The notes beneath the pieces were generated by a model. That model was given only the letters and a program-made list of their open reading frames with translations. It searched no databases and had not been told where the DNA came from. From an uncultured Treponema sp. (lineage in GTDB: Bacteria; Spirochaetota; Spirochaetia; Treponematales; Treponemataceae), in contig CALFJF010000013.1 in assembly GCA_937877535.1 (NCBI GenBank), positions 1-23,660 on the forward strand: a DNA stretch of 23,660 nt. Reading direction: 5' to 3'. The position numbers and the translations under genes are program-made. This document shows, one piece after another, positions 23,579-23,660 of this stretch; position 1 is the stretch's first letter, and every line of letters begins with the position of its first letter.

Positions 23579-23660
23579 TTTTCTCGTATTTACATTTTCT
23601 CGTATTTACATTTTCTCGTATTTACATTTTCTCGTATTTACATTTTCTCGTATTTACATT
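23579..23660. repeat. Perfect 16-bp tandem repeat, at least five copies
   Basis: The unit TTTTCTCGTATTTACA is repeated without change at 23579-23594, 23595-23610, 23611-23626, 23627-23642 and 23643-23658, and a sixth begins at 23659. The array runs off the window. It lies upstream of the kinase promoter, whose -35 starts 18 bp away. There are no spacers, so it is not a CRISPR array. Confidence 0.97.

Noticed and set aside
23579..23660. CRISPR array
   Set aside because: The 16-bp units are directly adjacent and identical with no unique spacers, and no cas gene is present.

Overview
This window looks like chromosomal DNA of a spirochaete, most likely a host-associated Treponema. The main reasons are the uvrA-lptD pair (from memory the same pair lies together in T. 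pallidum as TP0514-TP0515), an LptD-like barrel protein, a PhoH / 7TM-HD hydrolase / YbeY / CorC-TlyC cluster followed by a TPR protein, a spirochaete-style lipoprotein, and moderate-to-low GC with many A/T runs. The species cannot be named from the sequence. Nearly all genes lie on the minus strand; the exceptions are the chromate-transporter tail, one small acidic protein and two tRNAs.

Layout by coordinate: (1) 2-196 (+), 3' end of a probable chromate transporter. (2) 9123-214 (-), an envelope/repair block: uvrA, lptD (start and stop overlap as GTGA) and a class A penicillin-binding protein, which also has its own promoter in the lptD-PBP gap. (3) 9240-9554 (+), a small acidic protein with an excellent promoter and a bidirectional terminator. 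(4) 15841-9594 (-), a compact operon phoH, 7TM-HD hydrolase, ybeY, tlyC/corC and an exported TPR protein. (5) 15894-16040, a structured intergenic stretch ending in a strong minus-strand terminator. (6) 18660-16041 (-), a four-helix membrane protein, an exported M23 peptidase and an exported protein with two PEGA-like repeats. (7) 18752-18928 (-), a 58-residue 2[4Fe-4S] ferredoxin. (8) 19089-19400 (-), a small lipoprotein whose promoter spacer contains a nine-base homopolymer. (9) 19569-19720 (+), tRNA-Gln(CUG) and tRNA-Glu(CUC) with promoter and terminator. (10) 23524-19751 (-), a hybrid histidine kinase (membrane region, HisKA, HATPase, REC, HPt) and a double-receiver response regulator without a DNA-binding domain. 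(11) 23579-23660, a perfect 16-bp tandem repeat running out of the window just upstream of the kinase promoter.

Functional themes: block 2 concerns DNA repair, outer-membrane biogenesis and peptidoglycan synthesis. Block 4 joins RNA maturation (YbeY/PhoH) to a probable cyclic-di-AMP phosphodiesterase. Block 6 is envelope remodelling. Block 10 is a self-contained phosphorelay.

Two points stand out. First, the lipoprotein promoter (TTGACA, 16-bp spacer with a T9 run, TATAGT) has the architecture of a phase-variable promoter. Second, several genes have a -10-like hexamer only 6-7 nt before the start codon and no Shine-Dalgarno sequence, which suggests leaderless mRNAs; the kinase is the clearest case. 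I found no CRISPR array, transposase, phage module or integrated element. All functional calls come from reading motifs by eye; no database search was run.
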